From: Clostridium senegalense JC122
Lineage (GTDB): Bacteria > Bacillota > Clostridia > Clostridiales > Clostridiaceae
Assembly (NCBI RefSeq): GCF_000285575.1
Contig: NZ_HE611050.1
Coordinates: 1,282,050 to 1,330,232 of the forward strand
Length of the DNA stretch: 48,183 nt
Direction of reading: 5' to 3'
Under the pieces are notes generated by a model. That model made no database searches and was not told the DNA's origin. It worked only from the letters and a program-made list of their open reading frames with translations. Positions 46,279-48,183 of the stretch are shown in pieces (position 1 is the stretch's first letter; each line of letters begins with the position of its first letter). A program made the translations under genes and the position numbers.

Positions 46279-46378
46279 AGGGACTGGCTAACTTTTTTTA
46301 TTTATGATAACTAAATTTAAACAGATGCTCTCTATTTTATGGGTATACACCTTTCGTGCCTGTCCCATTTGTTACGGC
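46279..46378. repeat. Family C right half
   Basis: AGGGACTGGCTAAC through CGTGCCTGTCCCATTTGTTACGG. An AAACTGG/CCAGTTT hairpin precedes it (near 46216) and another D hairpin follows (near 46447). Confidence 0.7.
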
Positions 46379-46539
46379 TGTAAACTTTGAATACAACTTT
46401 GTTTAATTTAATATCATAAACTTAGAATTTAATTCCTATAGTTCAAAGAAACTGGCAGCCCAGTTTCAACCTGAACTATTAACTTTTAACTCTTAACTAA
46501 CTAAACTCCAGTTTCCTCTATCATTGTCAAATGTCAATT

Positions 46540-46575
46540 AAAAAAGCCAACCTCTTATTAGAGATTGGCTTTTTT
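46540..46575 (-). terminator. Terminator of the Rpn-type gene
   Basis: AAAAAAGCCAACCTC / GAGATTGGCTTTTTT (one mismatch), directly after the stop codon. Confidence 0.9.
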
Positions 46576-46576
46576 A

Positions 46577-47612
46577 TTATTGTTTTCTATCTTTTACTTT
46601 ATTAACTTCATCTAAACTTACTTCTAATGTTTCAGCTATGGTTTCAGCATCCATACCTTTTTTCAACATTAACCCTATTGCTTTTTCCATACCCTTTTCT
46701 ATTCCTTTTTCTATCCCCTTTTTTTCAACTTCTGGATCATATAATGTTTTTGTCATTGTAATCACCTCTTCTTCTATTCTTTCATCTTTAAAGTAATTTC
46801 TATTTAAATATTCAATTAGGTTTTGTATTGCAAGTAACATTTTATGAAAATCTTGATGTAATATCTCATTTTCTTGCAACAATTCTTGTGATTCTTTAGC
46901 TATTTTTGATGCTATTCCTCTTGCCTGTAGTGATAATTCTTTTATTCTATTTATATCATTTTTTCTTTGCGCTTTGTCTAACTCTTTTCTTAGATTAAAT
47001 AATTGTAGTGGTAGTAATGGGTACATCTTTTTCTCTATAAGTTCTTCATCAGTGTACTCCCAATATTTTATTACTGGCACTGTATATATTATTTTTTTGA
47101 TTATCAGAGAAAATTATTCTTAATTTTAGTATGTCTTCTATTTCTCTATTTTCTTCAAAGAATATTACCCTTTGTCTTGGAAAGTATATTGTTTTTATGT
47201 GATCTTGAGTATTTTTATTCTGATTATTTGTATTTAAATCTTCTTTTCCTTTGTTAAATCCATATTCAAACATCCTAATAACCATTGTATTATCATTCTT
47301 AGTTTGAAATTCTATATGGTAGTTCACTTTACTGTCATCTTGGTTTAACATGTTAAAAAACACATCACCTCTAATTATGTTTAGGTCACTATCCACAAAC
47401 TCATTATTACTTACAGAAATTTTCACTTCATCAACATTAAAGTTTTCATTAAATACTCCATTTAATAATTTAATTAATACTTTTTCTGATGTTGAAAATA
47501 AGTATTTTAATACAATATCTAATTTTACTTTATCTTTCTTTTCATTTCCTTGTTGTCGTTCTATTAAAAGCTCCTTGTTATGCTTTTCTTCATCTATATG
47601 TTTATTCATCAT
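46577..47612 (-). pseudogene. Rpn-family PD-(D/E)XK nuclease/transposase, frameshifted
   Basis: Two overlapping frames together make one protein of the Rpn/TIGR01784 type. The N-terminal frame (47049-47612) carries the nuclease core: DIVLKYLFS, Asp83 (RGDVFF) and the Glu101-x-Gln103 word (HIEFQ). The C-terminal frame (46577-47080) carries VPVIKYWEYTDEELIEKKMY and the family's GIEKGIEKGMEKA repeats. The break is at a run of seven A (about 47091-47097). With six A the frames join as QKIIYTVPVIKYWEY, which is the normal family sequence. It is either a recent one-base insertion or a slippage-controlled gene. Such proteins promote recombination and are mobile-element-like. Confidence 0.85.
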
Positions 47613-47740
47613 TTCACTACTTTCATTAGTTAATTTTTTATATTTATAATATTCTTATACTTATATTATATCTAAATTATTATATGTTTTCACTACCTCA
47701 TAGTTATATTTTTAGGGAGCTATCACATTTTTTATTTAAC

Positions 47741-47790
47741 TTATGGTTATTACTATTCGCTTTACTACTAGTAATGCTAAACGTATTTTT
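47741..47790. repeat. Family A fragment
   Basis: Only the GGTTATTACTATTCGC hairpin core and the TAGTAATGCTAAACGTA word remain. Confidence 0.55.
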
Positions 47791-47843
47791 GAATCTAGTT
47801 TTACTAACAAAATCTAAGTATGCAATCGTTCAAAGTTTTACCT

Positions 47844-47949
47844 CCATTACAAGAGGGACAGACGCGTAATTGGCTACTTTCCTATTCTTTTGGATATATA
47901 CTTTTGTTGATTTTAGTTTCTCTCCAATAGTACTCAAAGTCGGTCCCCA
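47844..47949. repeat. Family B left half
   Basis: ACAAGAGGGACAGACGCG through CAAAGTCGGTCCCC, then unrelated sequence. It nearly matches the left half of the copy at 5750. Confidence 0.7.
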
Positions 47950-48022
47950 TCACCAGTTTTAGCAACACATCTAAGCAATCAAACCCTTACAGTATTAGCT
48001 CCACAACAAGTGGGACTTTTAC

Positions 48023-48175
48023 AGTTAAAAGTTAATAGTGAATAGTTAACAGTTATGGTTATTACTAATCACTTCGTTCATAGTAATGCTAAACGTACTT
48101 TTTTATATAAATTTGCAAAGCAAATTATATGATTAGATTTAAAAGAAAATGGTTACCACTTTCATCCTAAACTCT
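48023..48175. repeat. Family A repeat running to the window edge
   Basis: It starts GTTAAAAGTTAATAGTG and carries both hairpins and the AAATGG/CCACTTT stem. It is cut by the window end. A truncated ACAAGTGGGAC arm abuts its left side. Confidence 0.68.
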
Positions 48176-48183
48176 CGGACGGC

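Noticed and set aside
46041-47949. Rpn gene inserted into a single B element, splitting it into flanking halves
   Set aside because: The right half lies to its left and the left half to its right, so the halves cannot be rejoined by removing the gene.

Overview
The window is strongly AT-rich and every gene I can support lies on the minus strand. Three things point to a spore-forming, amino-acid-fermenting Clostridium or close relative. It has a complete clostridial lysine fermentation operon. It has five cell-surface proteins, each with three tandem CWB2 (cell wall binding repeat 2) modules as in Clostridioides difficile Cwp proteins. It also has a BclA-like collagen exosporium protein behind a sigma-K-like promoter. 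I cannot name the species.

Layout from left to right. 137-3691 is a secreted subtilisin-family protease. 3692-6238 is a long gene-free stretch filled with repeats. 6239-15389 is the lysine operon, read right to left as kal, kce, kdd, kamA, kamB, kamC, kamD, kamE, with a lysine riboswitch and a terminator hairpin (15455-15743) in front of kal. The steps are L-lysine to beta-lysine (KamA), to 3,5-diaminohexanoate (KamDE, maintained by the KamBC reactivase), to 3-keto-5-aminohexanoate (Kdd), to acetoacetate plus 3-aminobutyryl-CoA (Kce), to crotonyl-CoA plus ammonia (Kal). An AtoE-type short-chain fatty acid transporter at 37746-39107 fits the same metabolism but is not linked to the operon. From 16201 to 42892 there are five CWB2 proteins with different tails (Ig-like domains, or a transglutaminase-like domain), the BclA-like protein, a small zinc-ribbon protein, a secreted repeat-rich protein and an unrecognised acidic protein. 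43146-44635 holds two paralogous lipoproteins. 45062-45940 holds six tandem micro-genes for related 27-28-residue peptides. 46577-47612 is a frameshifted Rpn/PD-(D/E)XK transposase-type nuclease.

Two things stand out. First, the micro-gene array: each copy has a strong ribosome binding site, the copies alternate between two sequence types, the array grew by a 322-bp tandem unit, and it ends in a strong terminator. I do not recognise the family. Second, many of the long intergenic gaps are built from a mosaic of nested palindromic elements of about 190-300 bp (called B, C and A here). Their outer arms, inner arms and apex hairpins change in compensating pairs between subfamilies, so the folded structure seems to be what is conserved. 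The elements sit between transcription units and I see none interrupting a gene. They resemble REP/MITE-type elements, but no matching transposase is visible.

Most transcription units end in a clear intrinsic terminator just left of the stop codon, so most surface-protein genes look monocistronic.
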